Assembly (NCBI GenBank): GCA_010014835.2
Contig: JAAAKB020000008.1
Location: forward strand, 43,731 to 76,673
Direction: 5' to 3'
Source of the DNA: Apostichopus leukothele
Lineage: Eukaryota > Echinodermata > Holothuroidea > Aspidochirotida > Stichopodidae
Length of the DNA: 32,943 nt
Made by a program: the position numbers and the translations under genes. Shown one piece after another: positions 32,561-32,943 of the stretch; position 1 is the stretch's first letter; every line of letters begins with the position of its first letter. Under the pieces are notes generated by a model. It saw nothing but the letters and a program-made list of their open reading frames with translations. It searched no databases and was not told the origin of the DNA.

Positions 32561-32943
32561 AATTTGTTAGTGTAATATTATCGTCATAGGATTGAGCGTT
32601 CCCTCGGTTCTACCCGTCGATGGCCCCCAGAAGTCTGTAATTGTATCTCTCCCAAAAAATGTGTAGAGCTGTTGCGAGTTGCAGGTGGGGACAGCCAATG
32701 AAAATCTTACCCCTGTTTTGTTTGTAAACTTTGTTGAATCAGCACCCGAGTTTGGAGATGTTTCCCCTTGTTAGTGGTAGCGCAGATTGTTTAATTAGTT
32801 TGAGCTCACCACGCTCACGAGGTATTCCGAGATTGGCCTTTGACAGAGAAAGAACTGAGAGAACCACCTATTTTCTGTAAGTTGCTACCACTTAACTGGT
32901 ATATTTGTTCTATCACACGATTATGTGCTTGGCATGACTTCTA
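32561..32943. other. GC-richer unassigned stretch at the right edge
   Basis: More even base composition than the introns. A donor-like CT|GTAAGTTG occurs at 32877 on the plus strand, but the sequence before it shows no recognisable protein. It could be the rest of a repeat continuing past the edge. Confidence 0.3.

Noticed and set aside
1-32943. CRISPR array, integrated virus or intact transposon
   Set aside because: No spaced identical repeats of CRISPR type and no polymerase, integrase, capsid or transposase domain recognisable in any frame.

Overview
The window is animal nuclear DNA. It is AT-rich, almost all non-coding, and carries short exons with GT-AG introns of 1.4 to 9 kb, two tRNA-derived SINE-like insertions, microsatellites, several local tandem duplications and a 100-N assembly gap. 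Intron size, a (T)GGCACTATATAAAT...(ATT)n repeat tail, and TE ends of the GTAGCC(A)AGGGGG and GCGTAGGAACCGGGGG type suggest a marine invertebrate. An echinoderm or other invertebrate deuterostome is my best guess, but this cannot be proven from the sequence.

The main gene is the 3' third of a plasma-membrane Na+/Ca2+ exchanger (SLC8/NCX) on the minus strand. Five exons join in frame: 29198-29113, 20327-20182, 11116-11017, 6017-5736 and 4370-3991. Their phases agree throughout (2, 1, 0, 1, 1) and they end in TGA. Together they encode about 330 residues: the end of the second Ca2+-binding domain (CBD2), the rest of the cytosolic loop with an acidic Asp run, the C-terminal membrane segments (TM6 to TM10 in the older numbering) with the alpha-2 repeat, and a C-terminus ending EAYNVIEGF. 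The N-terminal half (signal region, alpha-1 repeat, XIP region, CBD1) must lie beyond the right edge. The most upstream visible exon (86 nt) corresponds to the mutually exclusive exon A/B position of vertebrate SLC8A1, and a G-run tract lies about 40 nt downstream of its 5' splice site.

The left 2 kb, on the plus strand and convergent to the exchanger, holds two exact 72-nt exons. Each encodes one 24-residue leucine-rich repeat with phase-2 boundaries. This exon style is shared by LGR/glycoprotein-hormone/relaxin receptors, Slit and LGI-type genes. A weaker third exon candidate follows at 1839-1936. The rest of that gene is not visible.

Layout: 1-166 SINE-like element; 321-1936 LRR exons; about 2000-3990 the probable 3' UTR/flank of the exchanger; 3991-29198 the exchanger gene, with tandem repeats at 7.2-7.7, 8.7-9.2, 15.4-15.65 and 27.7-28.1 kb, a gap at 15094-15193, and a hammerhead-like hairpin at 26.54 kb; 29199-32943 the next upstream exchanger intron or flank, with a degenerate array at 31.7-32.3 kb and a second tRNA-derived SINE at 32.3 kb. 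No rRNA, functional tRNA, CRISPR array or intact transposon gene was seen.
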